From NCBI RefSeq assembly GCF_029223255.1, contig NZ_JARHUC010000003.1, positions 1-64,000 of the forward strand: 64,000 bases of DNA. The letters run 5' to 3'. The notes under the pieces were generated by a model. It saw nothing but the letters and a program-made list of their open reading frames with translations, was not told the DNA's origin and searched no databases. Shown here in pieces: positions 12,104 to 21,020 of this stretch (positions within the stretch are counted from its first letter, which is position 1; every line of letters starts with the position of its first letter). This DNA comes from Albimonas marina. GTDB taxonomy: Bacteria; Pseudomonadota; Alphaproteobacteria; Rhodobacterales; Rhodobacteraceae. The translations under genes and the position numbers were made by a program.

Positions 12104-13270
12104 TCAGTAGGACTTCGGCAGCCCCAGCACCCGCTCTGCGATGAAGCACAGCGCCAGCTGCGGCGAGACCGGGGCGATCCGCGGGATCAGGCTTTCGCGC
12201 AGGTAGCGCTCGACGTGGTATTCCTTGGCGTAGCCGAAGCCGCCATGGGTCATCACGGCCTGCTGGCAGGCGTCGAAGCCCGCCTCGCCCGCGAGGTACT
12301 TCGCCATGTTGGCCGAGGCGCCGCAGGGCATGCCGTTGTCGTACTCCCACGCCGCCTTCATCGTCACCCACCAGGCCGCCTCCAGCGCCGCATACTTCTG
12401 CGCCAGCGGGTGCTGGATCGCCTGGTTCCGGCCGATGGGCCGGTTGAAGACGATCCGCTCCTTCGCATAGGCCGTGGCCTTGCGCAGGGCGGCGAAGCCA
12501 AGCCCCACCGCCTCGGCCGCGATCAGGATCCGCTCCGGGTTCATGCCGTCGAGGATGTAGCGGAAACCCTTGCCCTCCTCGCCGATGCGGTCGGCCTCGG
12601 GGATCTCGAAATCCTCGAAGAACAGCTCGTTCGAGTCGACCGCCTTGCGGCCCATCTTCTCGATCTCGTTCACCCGGATCCGCTCGCGGTCGAAGGGGGT
12701 GTAGAACAGGCTCAGCCCCTCGGTCGGGGTCTTCACCTCCTCCATCGGGGTGGTGCGCGCCAGCAGCAGGATGTTGTCGGCCACCTGCGCGGTCGAGATC
12801 CACACCTTCTGCCCGTTCACCACGTAGCGGTCGCCCTGCTTCTCGGCCCGCAGCTTCAGCTGGGTGGTGTTCAGCCCGGTGTTGGGCTCGGTCACCCCGA
12901 AGCAGGCCTTCGCCCGCCCCTCGGCCATCGGCCGGATCATCCGGTCCTTCTGCTCGTCGGTTCCGAACACGTCGACCGGCTTCAGCCCGAAGATGTTGAT
13001 GTGCACGGCCGAGGCGCCCGACAGCCCCGCCCCCGACTCCGCGATCTCGCGCATCATGATCGAGGCCTCGGTCACCCCCAGCCCCGCGCCGCCCTGCGCC
13101 TCCTTCGTGCAGATGCCCAGCCAGCCTTCGGCGGCGAGCGCGTCGTAGAAGTCGGTGGGAAAGCCGCCCTCGCGATCCCGCTTCAGCCAGTAGGCGTCGT
13201 CGAAATTCGCGCAGATCCGCGCGATGGCGTCCTTGATCTGGGCCTGGTCGTCGGTGAGGGCGAAGTCCAT
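12104..13270 (-). CDS. Acyl-CoA dehydrogenase
   Basis: This 388-residue FAD-dependent acyl-CoA dehydrogenase has an N-terminal helical domain from MDFALTDDQAQIKDAIARI. The FAD/substrate segment CFGVTEPNTGLNTTQLKL and the beta-domain VWISTAQVADNILLLART are present. The C-terminal helical domain carries FNRPIGRNQAIQHPLAQKYA and HGGFGYAKEYHVERYLRE. The start at 13270 is preceded by AAGGAGG. It follows the class III CoA-transferase gene by 29 bp, forming a two-gene operon that should activate an acid by CoA transfer and then desaturate it. The substrate is unknown. The palindrome at 14518 and the IclR gene suggest substrate-induced control. Confidence 0.92.
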   Translation of the reverse strand: MDFALTDDQAQIKDAIARICANFDDAYWLKRDREGGFPTDFYDALAAEGWLGICTKEAQGGAGLGVTEASIMMREIAESGAGLSGASAVHINIFGLKPVDVFGTDEQKDRMIRPMAEGRAKACFGVTEPNTGLNTTQLKLRAEKQGDRYVVNGQKVWISTAQVADNILLLARTTPMEEVKTPTEGLSLFYTPFDRERIRVNEIEKMGRKAVDSNELFFEDFEIPEADRIGEEGKGFRYILDGMNPERILIAAEAVGLGFAALRKATAYAKERIVFNRPIGRNQAIQHPLAQKYAALEAAWWVTMKAAWEYDNGMPCGASANMAKYLAGEAGFDACQQAVMTHGGFGYAKEYHVERYLRESLIPRIAPVSPQLALCFIAERVLGLPKSY

Positions 13271-13299
13271 GGGAAACCTCCTTGGGATCAGGCGTCGGG

Positions 13300-14496
13300 T
13301 CAGGCGGGGCGGCGCAGGGCGCCGGCCTCGGCCAGGGCGGCGATCTCGGTCTCGGAGAAGCCGGCCTCGGCGAGCACCGCCTCGCCGTCGACGCCGAGCC
13401 CCGGCGCCGCCCGGTCCGGCGCGGCCGGCGTGCGCGAGAAGCGCGCCGGCACCGCCATGCCCAGGATCGTCCCTTCCGTGGGATGCTCCTCCCGCCGGAA
13501 GAACCCGGTGGCGGTGAGGTGCGGATCCTCGAGCAGGCTCTCGAAGCTGTGCATCGGCATGGCGGGGATGTCCGCCTCCTGGAACAGCTCCAGCCACTCC
13601 TCCGTCGTGCGCGTCTGCAGGATCGCCGACAGCTCCGAGTAGACGAGGTTGATGTTGGCCATCCGCGCCGCGAAGGTCGCGTAACGCTCGTCCGCCGCCG
13701 GCATCTCCGGCCGGCCGATGGCGGCGAAGAACCTCCGCCAGTGCGCGTCGGTGTAGACCAGCGCGCAGATCCAGCCGTCCGCGGTCGCATAGGGCCGCCG
13801 GTCGGGCGAGAGGTGCCGCGGATAGCCCGAGGGCCCATGCGGCGGGTCGTAGACCAGCCCCCCCATGTGGTCGCCCATCACCATCGCGGCCATGGTCTCG
13901 AACATCGGGATCTCGACCCGCTGGCCGAGGCCCGAGCGCTCCCGCTCGATCACCGCCGCCAGGATCGCGTTCACCGCCGCCAGCCCCACGATGCGGTCGG
14001 CCGCGGCGGTGGGGATGTAGGCGGGCGCGCGGCCGGATCGCTCGAAGGCGTGCGGGATCCCCGCCGCGCCCTGGATCAGGTCGTCGTAGGCGGGCCGGTC
14101 CGCGTAGGGCCCGCGCTGGTCGAAGCCCACCAGGGCGGCCTGGATCAGCCGCGGGTTCGCCGCGGCCAGCGCCTCGGCCCCCAGCCCCAGCCGCTCCATC
14201 GCCCGCGGGCGCACGTTGGTCACCAGCACGTCCATGCCCGCGGCGAGGCGCAGCAGCGCCTCCGCCCCGCCCGGCGCCTTGAGATCCATCGCGACCGAGC
14301 GCTTGCCCCGGTTCGCGTTCAGGAACACCGGCCCCATGCCGGGATTGCGCTGGGGGGCGATCTGGCGGGTCACGTCGCCGTCGGGCACCTCCACCTTGAT
14401 CACGTCCGCCCCCATCTCGGCCATCACCTGGGTGGCGTAGGGGCCCATCAGGACCGAGGTCAGATCGAGGATGCGCAGGCCTGCGAGCGGTCCCAT
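13300..14496 (-). CDS. Class III CoA-transferase (CaiB/BaiF family)
   Basis: This 398-residue protein begins MGPLAGLRILDLTSVLMGPY, the standard CaiB/BaiF opening, followed by MAEMGADVIKVE and FLNANRGKRSVAMDLK. The catalytic Asp of these enzymes is expected in the segment after LVTNVRPRAMERLGLGAE. They move CoA between carboxylic acids through mixed-anhydride and thioester intermediates. The start at 14496 was preferred over an upstream in-frame ATG because GGAG lies about 11 nt before it and the family N-terminus starts there. It is the first gene of a two-gene operon, divergent from an IclR regulator. Confidence 0.92.
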   Translation of the reverse strand: MGPLAGLRILDLTSVLMGPYATQVMAEMGADVIKVEVPDGDVTRQIAPQRNPGMGPVFLNANRGKRSVAMDLKAPGGAEALLRLAAGMDVLVTNVRPRAMERLGLGAEALAAANPRLIQAALVGFDQRGPYADRPAYDDLIQGAAGIPHAFERSGRAPAYIPTAAADRIVGLAAVNAILAAVIERERSGLGQRVEIPMFETMAAMVMGDHMGGLVYDPPHGPSGYPRHLSPDRRPYATADGWICALVYTDAHWRRFFAAIGRPEMPAADERYATFAARMANINLVYSELSAILQTRTTEEWLELFQEADIPAMPMHSFESLLEDPHLTATGFFRREEHPTEGTILGMAVPARFSRTPAAPDRAAPGLGVDGEAVLAEAGFSETEIAALAEAGALRRPA

Positions 14497-14517
14497 GGGG
14501 GCGGCGTCTCCTTCCCG

Positions 14518-14537
14518 TTGTCCATGATCATGGACAA
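14518..14537. promoter_or_regulatory. Perfect 20-bp palindrome, probable IclR operator
   Basis: TTGTCCATGATCATGGACAA is identical to its own reverse complement. It lies 21 bp upstream of the CoA-transferase start and 111 bp upstream of the divergent IclR gene. IclR-type regulators bind short palindromes in such intergenic regions. Its closeness to the CoA-transferase start suggests repression by blocking transcription initiation. Confidence 0.75.
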
Positions 14538-14648
14538 ATCGTTCTTCATTTGGGATAGGGATAGCCTGCGCCCCGCCCGCCGTCAATCTGCCGGCCGGTC
14601 GGGCCGGGCGCGTTCCCGGGACCGGTCCGGGAGGGAAGGGGAGCGTCG

Positions 14649-15428
14649 ATGCCCGTCACCATCCGCCAGGTCGAGAACGCGCTGGCGCTGCTGGAGTTCT
14701 TCGCCGCGCGCAAGCGGCCGGCGACGCTGGCGGACGTCACGGCGCATTTCGGCTGGCCGCGCTCCTCGACCTGGAACCTGCTGACCACGCTCGCCGAGGG
14801 CGGCTGGCTCTACGAACCGCGCGCGCGCGGCGGCTGGTATCCCACCCCCCGCTGGCAGACCCTGGCGGGCGAGATCGCCGAGGGCGAGCCCGCGCCCGAG
14901 CGTCTGGCCGCCCTCGTCGCGCGCCTGGCGGAGGAGACGGGCGAGACCGTCTGGGCCTCCGCCCCTGTCGGCCTGCACGCGGTGTTCCTGGCGGCGGCCG
15001 AGTCCCCCGCCGGCATCCGCTACGCCGCCCGCCAGGGCCAGCGGGTGCCGATCCACCTGACCGCCTCGGGCCAGGCGCTGCTGAGCCAGATGCCCGAGCG
15101 CGACCGAGAGGCGATCCTGCGCAAGGCCCCGTTCGACCGCCGCGGCCCCGCGGCGGCGCGCGACGCGGCCGAGGTCCGCGCCCAGATCGCCGAGGGCCTC
15201 GCGCGCGGCTGGTTCCGCTCCGCCTCCTACTGGTCGGCGGACCTGGGCGGCGTCTCGATCCCGGTCAGCGTCGAGGGCCGCATGTTCTCGCTCACCGTCG
15301 CGGGCCCCCTGTTCCGGGTGGCCGACAAGGAGGAGGCCCACGCCCGCCTCCTCCACCGCGCCGTGGCCGAGAGCTTCGGCCCCGACCACGCCGCCCGCAC
15401 CCTCTCCGGCCTGCGCCTCCTGGCCTGA
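14649..15428 (+). CDS. IclR family transcriptional regulator
   Basis: This 259-residue protein has an N-terminal winged helix-turn-helix (VENALALLEFFAARKRPATL, then ADVTAHFGWPRSSTWNLLTT) and a C-terminal IclR effector-binding GAF-like domain (GETVWASAPVGLHAVFLAAA, LTASGQALLSQ, GVSIPVSVEG). Such proteins sense small carboxylic acids or aromatics. It is transcribed away from the CoA-transferase/acyl-CoA dehydrogenase operon, with the palindrome at 14518 in between, so it probably controls that operon and itself. Confidence 0.9.
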   Translation: MPVTIRQVENALALLEFFAARKRPATLADVTAHFGWPRSSTWNLLTTLAEGGWLYEPRARGGWYPTPRWQTLAGEIAEGEPAPERLAALVARLAEETGETVWASAPVGLHAVFLAAAESPAGIRYAARQGQRVPIHLTASGQALLSQMPERDREAILRKAPFDRRGPAAARDAAEVRAQIAEGLARGWFRSASYWSADLGGVSIPVSVEGRMFSLTVAGPLFRVADKEEAHARLLHRAVAESFGPDHAARTLSGLRLLA

Positions 15429-15570
15429 CCGCGCCCCCTCCACGCCCGCCCGCGCCAACCGCCCCGGCGCGCAGGCGCCGCGTCCCCCGTCGCGCCGGCC
15501 GCCGCCCCCTCGCCCGCGGCGCCCCCCGGCCTGAGCGCCCGTGGCCCGCGTCCCTCCGCCTGCCGCCCCA

Positions 15571-15868
15571 GGCGCCCCGGCGCGACGCCCGAGGTCCTCG
15601 CGAAGCGCCTGTTCTTCGGAGCCGTCTCTCGCGGATGCCGAAAAGAGCGACTCGCCCGCCCCGGTCAAGGATCGCGGAGCGACCCCGCGAAGCGGGGCTT
15701 GTCCTTGACCGGGGCGGGCGAGTCGCTCAGGCATCCATCAGCGAGAGACGGATCCGAAGAACAGGCGCGGCCTCTGTTCTTTGGTGAGTCAGGAGCCCGC
15801 CGGAGGCGCCCTCCCCTGCCATCCGGGCGCGCCCGACCCCGCAGGCCCAAGCCCGCCCGCAGGGCGCC
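15571..15868 (+). repeat. Long hairpin repeat, copy R1
   Basis: The core (15605-15768) folds back on itself in several perfect blocks: outer 16 bp (15605-15620 with 15753-15768), 11 bp (15622-15632 with 15741-15751), 7 bp (15633-15639 with 15730-15736) and inner 26 bp (15646-15671 with 15702-15727). A CCCCGC/GCGGGG mini-hairpin is at the tip. A third strand CTGTTCT (15774-15780) could pair with AGAACAG of the right arm instead. A conserved tail ends at 15868. The copy lies between iclR and selO; an upstream frame for selO that starts inside the repeat was rejected. Confidence 0.85.
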
Positions 15869-15956
15869 CCTTTCCCCAGGCCCGTTGACATCCCCCGCCT
15901 GCGCCCCGACCTCTGGCCCAGCCCCTCGCCGTCGCCCGATGCCGAAAGGAGGTCCG

Positions 15957-17450
15957 ATGACCTCGCCCGCCGCCGCCCCCCGCTTCGACAACGCCTACGC
16001 CCGCCTGCCGGAGCGCTTCTACCACCGCCAGTCCGCCGCCCGCTTCCCCGCCCCTCGCCTCCTGCGCCTCAACCGGGCGCTGGCCGAGGAGCTGGGCCTC
16101 TCCCCCGACTGGCTCGCCTCGCCCGCGGGCGTGGGCCTGCTCTCCGGCCAGGACCTGCCGCCGGGGGCCGAGCCGCTGGCGATGGCCTACGCCGGCCACC
16201 AGTTCGGCGGCTGGAACCCGCAGCTCGGCGACGGCCGCGCGCTGCTGCTGGGCGAGGTGATCGACCGCGCCGGCCGCCGTCGCGACCTGCACCTGAAGGG
16301 CTCCGGCCCCACCCCCTTCTCGCGCGGCGGCGACGGCAAGGCGGCGCTGGGCCCGGTGCTGCGCGAATACATCGTGGCCGAGGCGATGCACGCGCTGGGC
16401 GTGCCCACCACCCGCTCGCTCGCGGCGATCGGCACCGGCGAGGCGGTGATGCGCGAGGGCCCGATGCCCGGCGCCATCCTCGCCCGCGTGGCCCACGGCC
16501 ACGTGCGCGTGGGCACCTTTCAGTATTTCTACGCCCGCCAGGACCTCGACGCCCTGCGCCGGCTGGCCGACCACGTCATCGCCCGCAGCCATCCCGAGGC
16601 GGCCGAGGCCGAGATCCCCGCCCTCGCCCTGCTCGAGGCCGTCTGCCGCGCCCAGGCCCGGCTGATTGCGCGCTGGATGAGCCTCGGCTTCATCCACGGC
16701 GTGATGAACACCGACAACATGAGCCTCTCGGGCGAGACCATCGACTACGGCCCCTGCGCCTTCATGGAGGCGTATCACCCCGACACGGTCTATTCCTCGA
16801 TCGACCGTTTCGGGCGCTACGCCTACGTGAACCAGCCGGGCATCGCGCAGTGGAACCTCGCCCAGCTCGCGCAGTGCCTGCTGCCGCTGATGGCCGAGGA
16901 TCCCCAGCAGGCGCTGGCCCCGGCGCAGGCGCTGATCGACGCCTTCCCCGACCTCTACGCCGCCGAGCGGCTGGCCCTGTTCCGCGGCAAGCTGGGCCTC
17001 GGGAGCGCCCGCGACGACGACGAGGCCCTGCTCGACGCGCTGCTGAGCGGCATGGCCGCGAACCAGGTTGACTTCACCCTGGGCTTCCGGGCGCTCGCCG
17101 CGCTGCCCTCCGAGGGCGGCCCCGAGACCGACGAGCCCGCCCGCGCCCTCTGGGTCGACCCCACGGCCTTCGATGCCTGGGCGGAGCGCTGGCGCGCCCG
17201 CCTCGCCGCGGAGGCGCGCCCGGAGGCCGAGCGCCAGGCGGCCCAGCGCGCCGCCTCGCCGGCCTTCATCCCGCGCAATCACCAGGTCGAGGCGGCGCTG
17301 GCCGCGGCGATCCGGGGCCTCGACCTCGCGCCCCTGGACCGGCTGACCGCGACCCTCGCGCGTCCCTACGAGGACCAGCCCGAGGCCGCCGACCTCGCCC
17401 TCCCCGCGACGCCCGAACAGGCGGTGACCCAGACCTTCTGCGGCACCTGA
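15957..17450 (+). CDS. selO: Protein adenylyltransferase SelO (YdiU/UPF0061)
   Basis: This 497-residue member of the SelO pseudokinase family transfers AMP from ATP to Ser/Thr/Tyr of target proteins and is linked to redox stress in bacteria. Diagnostic segments are [60 protein letters not shown] and [23 protein letters not shown] 15957 follows a strong AAAGGAGG site; the long open upstream extension lies in the hairpin repeat and is not coding. The usual C-terminal selenocysteine or cysteine motif appears as TFCGT at the very end, so this is the Cys form. Confidence 0.93.
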   Translation: MTSPAAAPRFDNAYARLPERFYHRQSAARFPAPRLLRLNRALAEELGLSPDWLASPAGVGLLSGQDLPPGAEPLAMAYAGHQFGGWNPQLGDGRALLLGEVIDRAGRRRDLHLKGSGPTPFSRGGDGKAALGPVLREYIVAEAMHALGVPTTRSLAAIGTGEAVMREGPMPGAILARVAHGHVRVGTFQYFYARQDLDALRRLADHVIARSHPEAAEAEIPALALLEAVCRAQARLIARWMSLGFIHGVMNTDNMSLSGETIDYGPCAFMEAYHPDTVYSSIDRFGRYAYVNQPGIAQWNLAQLAQCLLPLMAEDPQQALAPAQALIDAFPDLYAAERLALFRGKLGLGSARDDDEALLDALLSGMAANQVDFTLGFRALAALPSEGGPETDEPARALWVDPTAFDAWAERWRARLAAEARPEAERQAAQRAASPAFIPRNHQVEAALAAAIRGLDLAPLDRLTATLARPYEDQPEAADLALPATPEQAVTQTFCGT

Positions 17451-17589
17451 GCCGGCGGGAGCGGACGGGGCCCCGCCGCCCCGCCTCGCGGGCGCCGCCA
17501 CCGGCGTCCAGGGGTCGCGCCCCATACGAGGGGCGCCGGCCTCCCCTATGCCCGCGTCGCGCGCCCCTCCGTCCGCCGACGCCCGGCGC

Positions 17590-18087
17590 TCACTCCGCCG
17601 GGTCCGGCTCCGGCCCGACGGTCAGAAAGCGCTGCCCGTCCCATTTCAGCGTCTCGAAGCAGATCTGGGCGCCGGCGCCGCCGCACCATCCGCCGTCGCG
17701 CACCAGCATCAGGACGGGGAAGCCCTCCAGCTCGACCATCGACCAGCCTTCCACCTGCCATTCCCAGGCCTGCCGCCCCACCTGCACGCGCAGCATGCAC
17801 CCGCCCGAGCCGCAGAAGGCCGACCAGGCCCCCTCGCAGGTCAGCTTGGAGTAATCGAGCGTCTCGCCCCGGTCGCCGGTCTCCGCGTCGCGCCCGGGCC
17901 CGAGGTTCACCTCCCCCACCGCGCCCTCGCCGACCGAGAAGCGCCCGTCGAGGTCCTCGCAGAAGGCCTTCGCCCGCTCCAGAGCCTGCTGCACCGTCCC
18001 CGCCGCCAGCGCCGGGGCCGCGCCGCCCGACGCCAGCCCCAGCCCCACGGCGACCGCCGCCGCCCCTCTCGCGATCCGCCTGCGCAT
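17590..18087 (-). CDS. Secreted protein of unknown function
   Basis: This 165-residue protein has a clear signal peptide (MRRRIARGAAAVAVGLGLAS, cleavage after ALA near residue 29). The mature part has several cysteines (AFCEDL, LTCEG, AFCGSGGC, WCGGAGAQICFE), which suggests disulfides in the periplasm, and a Trp-rich segment (WEWQVEGW). I do not recognise a family. The start at 18087 is preceded by GGGGAGG. It is convergent with selO, and hairpin repeat R2 lies immediately upstream in its promoter region. Confidence 0.7.
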   Translation of the reverse strand: MRRRIARGAAAVAVGLGLASGGAAPALAAGTVQQALERAKAFCEDLDGRFSVGEGAVGEVNLGPGRDAETGDRGETLDYSKLTCEGAWSAFCGSGGCMLRVQVGRQAWEWQVEGWSMVELEGFPVLMLVRDGGWCGGAGAQICFETLKWDGQRFLTVGPEPDPAE

Positions 18088-18175
18088 CTCGACCTCCCCG
18101 CCGTCCGTCCTCTGCCGAACGATGCGCCCGCCCGCCCCGCACGGCAAGACGCTCTCCCCCCGCCCGCCCGCCCCA

Positions 18176-18472
18176 GGCGCCCCGGCGCGACGCCCGCACC
18201 GGGTCGCAAAGCGCCTGTTCTCCGGAGCCGTCTCTCGCGGATGCCGGAAAGAGCGACTCGGCCCCCGGGGTCAAGGATCGCGCAGCGACCGGCGAAGCCG
18301 GCTCGTCCTTGACCCCGGGGGCCGAGTCGCTCAGGCATCCATCAGCGGGAGACGGCTCCGGAGAACAGGCGCGGCCCTGTTCTTTGGTGAGTCAGGAGCC
18401 CGCCGGAGGCAGCCAGGCCCGCCCCTCCAGGCGCGCCCGACCCCGCAGGCCCAAGCCCGCCCGCAGGGCGCC
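18176..18472 (+). repeat. Long hairpin repeat, copy R2
   Basis: The core is 18211-18372. The outer arms start GCGCCTGTTCTCCGGAGCCG and are matched by the right arm ending at 18372. The inner 26-bp stem (18252-18277 with 18306-18331) is perfect but differs in sequence from R1 and R3. The alternative strand CCTGTTCT is at 18376-18383, able to pair with AGAACAGG at 18362-18369. The tail ends at 18472, 17 bp after the stop codon of the acetyl-CoA hydrolase gene (minus strand), so the element lies in the 3' region of that transcript. Confidence 0.85.
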
Positions 18473-18489
18473 CCCGCCCCCCGCTCCCG

Positions 18490-19728
18490 TCACATCGTCC
18501 GGCGCATCTCGTCCCACGCGTTCGCGAGCCCGTCGCGGAACTCCGGCGCCGCCACCGCGATCAACGCCGCCGCGCGCGCATCGACGTCCTTCCAGCGCAG
18601 GTCCGCCACGCCGAACTCGGTCACCACGATCTCCGCGTCCACCCGGGGCAGGGTGACCAGCCCGTCGGGCTCCAGCCGCAGCCGGATCCGGCTCTCGCTC
18701 CCGCGCCGGGCGGTGGCCGGCATCGCGATCACGTGCCGCCCCCCGTCCGAGGCCCGCGCCGCGCGCGCGAAATCCCCCGCGCCGCCCTGGCCCGAGATCT
18801 GCCGGCCGCCCAGCCACTCCTGCGTCGCCTGCCCGAACAGGTCCACCGAGAGCGCCGAATTGACTGAGACGAACCGCGGGATCGCCGCGATCACGCCGGG
18901 ATGGTGGGTGAAGTCGACGCCCTTGAACCGGATCCGCGGATCCTCGGCCACCCGGTCGTAGAGATCGCGCGAGCCGATGATGGTCCCCGTGGTGATGTTT
19001 CCCGAGAACACCCCCGCCTCGAGCAGGGGCGCGAACTCCTCGATGATCAGGCCGGCGTGATAGTTCAGCCCCCGGTGGTCGACCAGCGCCTCCATCAGGG
19101 CCGAGGCCGCCTTGCCCACGCCCACCTGCACGGTGTCGTCCGGCTCGATCATCGCCGCGATCCGGGCGGCGATGGCCTTGAGGTCCGGGGGCAGCGAGCC
19201 GGCGGAGTAGCTCGGCAGCTCGGTGTGCGCTTCGGTCAGCATCGCGAAGCGCTCGACCGGGATCTTCGGCGCGTGGGGCGGGGTGGGCATGTTGGGGTTC
19301 ACCTCCCCCACCACGGTCTTCGCGCCGCGCAGCAGCGCCTGGTCGAAGTCGCAGGCGATGCCGGCGGTGACGACCCCGTCACGGGGCGGCGAGACCTGCA
19401 GGATCGCGCCGTCCAGCCGCGCATGGCTGGAGATCCATTTCTCCGAGTGCCAGTAGTTGATCGGCTGCAGCTTCACCCGGCCCGCTTCCCAGCCCTGGCG
19501 CAGGGGCGGGTTGATGAAGATGACCTCGGCGGTGCTGTCGGGGGCGATCGCGGAGGGGTCGATGTCGTTGATCCCCGGCAGCCAGATGCCGACGAATTCG
19601 AGACCGCGGCCGAGCTCGGGGTCCGCCTCCAGCGCGGCGAGCGCGCCCCGCGGCTCTCCGCCTGCGCCATGCAGGGCGACGCGGTCGCCGGGCTTGAACA
19701 GGGACCAGGCGTCGGCTGCGGTTTTCAT
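18490..19728 (-). CDS. Acetyl-CoA hydrolase/transferase family protein
   Basis: This 412-residue member of the class I CoA-transferase family (acetyl-CoA hydrolase / 4-hydroxybutyrate CoA-transferase group) has an N-terminal LFKPGDRVALHGAGGEPRGAL segment. The central and C-terminal parts carry VQVGVGKAASALMEAL, GLIIEEFAPLLEAG and the SGQGGAGDFARAA region. VTEFGVADLRWK near the end is typical of the group, and the catalytic Glu is expected in the NYHAGLIIEE block. The start at 19728 is preceded by GGAGG. It is monocistronic, flanked by hairpin repeats R2 (downstream) and R3 (upstream). Confidence 0.88.
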   Translation of the reverse strand: MKTAADAWSLFKPGDRVALHGAGGEPRGALAALEADPELGRGLEFVGIWLPGINDIDPSAIAPDSTAEVIFINPPLRQGWEAGRVKLQPINYWHSEKWISSHARLDGAILQVSPPRDGVVTAGIACDFDQALLRGAKTVVGEVNPNMPTPPHAPKIPVERFAMLTEAHTELPSYSAGSLPPDLKAIAARIAAMIEPDDTVQVGVGKAASALMEALVDHRGLNYHAGLIIEEFAPLLEAGVFSGNITTGTIIGSRDLYDRVAEDPRIRFKGVDFTHHPGVIAAIPRFVSVNSALSVDLFGQATQEWLGGRQISGQGGAGDFARAARASDGGRHVIAMPATARRGSESRIRLRLEPDGLVTLPRVDAEIVVTEFGVADLRWKDVDARAAALIAVAAPEFRDGLANAWDEMRRTM

Positions 19729-19909
19729 CGGGATCCTCCGGCTGTGCGCTTGCTTGCCGGCAGGACTATCACCGCGCAGCCCCCGCGCCAACGCGCCTGC
19801 CGCCGCCCCGCCAAGCGCCGCGTCCCCCGTCGCGCCGGTCGCAGCCCCCCGCCCGCGGCGCGCCCCACCCCCATCTCCCGTGGCCCCCGTCTCCCAACCC
19901 GCAGACCGG

Positions 19910-20229
19910 ACGCCCCGGCGTGACGCCCGCACCGGGCCGCAAAGCGCCTGTTCTCCGGAGCCGTCTCTCGCGGATGCCGTAGAGAGCGAGTCGGGGGGAG
20001 GGGTCAGGGATCGCGAAGCGACCCCGCGCTCTGCGCGGGGCTTGTCCTTGACCCCTCCCCCCGACTCGCTCAGGCATCCATCAGCGAGAGACGGCTCCGG
20101 AGAACAGGCGCGGCCCTGTTCTTTGGTGAGTCAAGAGCCCGCCGGAGGCAGCCAAGTCCGCCCCCGCAGCCACGCCCGCCCCTCCGGGCGCACGCGACCC
20201 CAAAGGCCCAAGCCCGCCCGCAGGGCGCC
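19910..20229 (+). repeat. Long hairpin repeat, copy R3
   Basis: The core is 19944-20111, with the same outer arms as R2. The inner stem (19985-20010 with 20045-20070) is again almost fully complementary (one G-T pair) although its centre is purine-rich on the left strand, unlike R1 and R2. The alternative strand CCTGTTCT is at 20115-20122. The tail ends 17 bp after the cobM stop codon, the same distance as R2 from its gene. Homology to R1 continues upstream to about 19820 (compare 15479). Confidence 0.85.
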
Positions 20230-20246
20230 CGTAGACCGCTCCCCCC

Positions 20247-21020
20247 TCAGGCCTCCGCCACCCGGCGCTTCGGCCGCAGCACGTGGGGATGCGCCCCGTC
20301 GTAGAGGGCGCTGTCGCGGAAGTCCTCGTCGCCCAGCACGCGCCCCACGAAGATCAGCGCCGTGCGGGTCAGCTTGGCCTTGCGCACCTTCTCCCGGATG
20401 TCGCCCAGCGTCCCGTAGAGGAACGCCTGGTCCGGCCAGCCCACCCGGTAGGCCACCGCCACCGGGCAATCCTCGCCGTAGTGCGGGATCAGCCGCCGCT
20501 CGATCTCGCGCAGGTTTCGGATCGACAGGTGCAGCGCCAGCGTCGCCTTCGAGCGGCCGAGCGTGTCGAGGTCCTCGCCCTCCGGCATGGCCGAGGCCTT
20601 GCCCGCGGTGCGTGTCACGATCACCGTCTGGGCGATCTCGGGCAGGGTCAGCTCCTTGCCCATCGCCGCGGCCGCCGCGGCGAAGGCCGGCACGCCGGGG
20701 ATCACCTGCCAGTCGATGCCCTTGGCATCCAGACGCCGGATCTGCTCGGCGATGGCGCCGTAGAGCGAGGGGTCGCCCGAGTGCACCCGCGCGACGTCCA
20801 GCCCGGCGGCATGGGCCGCCTCGATCTCCGCCAGGATCTCGTCGAGCGTCATCGGCGCGGTGTCGAGGATGCGCGCGCCCTCGGGCGCTCCCTCGATCAC
20901 CTGCGGCGGCACCAGCGAGCCGGCGTAGAGGCACACCGGGCACGAGGCGATCAGCCGCGCGCCCTTCACCGTGATCAGCTCCGGGTCTCCGGGCCCGGCC
21001 CCGATGAAATAGACGGTCAC
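20247..21020 (-). CDS. cobM: Precorrin-4 C11-methyltransferase
   Basis: This 257-residue SAM-dependent tetrapyrrole methylase acts at C-11 in corrin ring synthesis. It begins VTVYFIGAGPGDPELITVKG, with the family GAGPGDP SAM loop, and has VHSGDPSLYGAI, VIPGVPAFAAAAAAMGKELT and RKAKLTRTALIFVGRVLG, all CobM/CbiF-specific. The start is GTG at 21020, overlapping the cbiG/cobJ stop by 4 bp (GTGA), so it is translationally coupled. It is the last gene of the cob operon; hairpin repeat R3 follows. Confidence 0.93.
   Translation of the reverse strand: MTVYFIGAGPGDPELITVKGARLIASCPVCLYAGSLVPPQVIEGAPEGARILDTAPMTLDEILAEIEAAHAAGLDVARVHSGDPSLYGAIAEQIRRLDAKGIDWQVIPGVPAFAAAAAAMGKELTLPEIAQTVIVTRTAGKASAMPEGEDLDTLGRSKATLALHLSIRNLREIERRLIPHYGEDCPVAVAYRVGWPDQAFLYGTLGDIREKVRKAKLTRTALIFVGRVLGDEDFRDSALYDGAHPHVLRPKRRVAEA

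Noticed and set aside
15699-15956. N-terminal extension of selO by 86 codons
   Set aside because: The extension is the right arm and tail of hairpin repeat R1; a strong AAAGGAGG directly precedes the conserved start at 15957.
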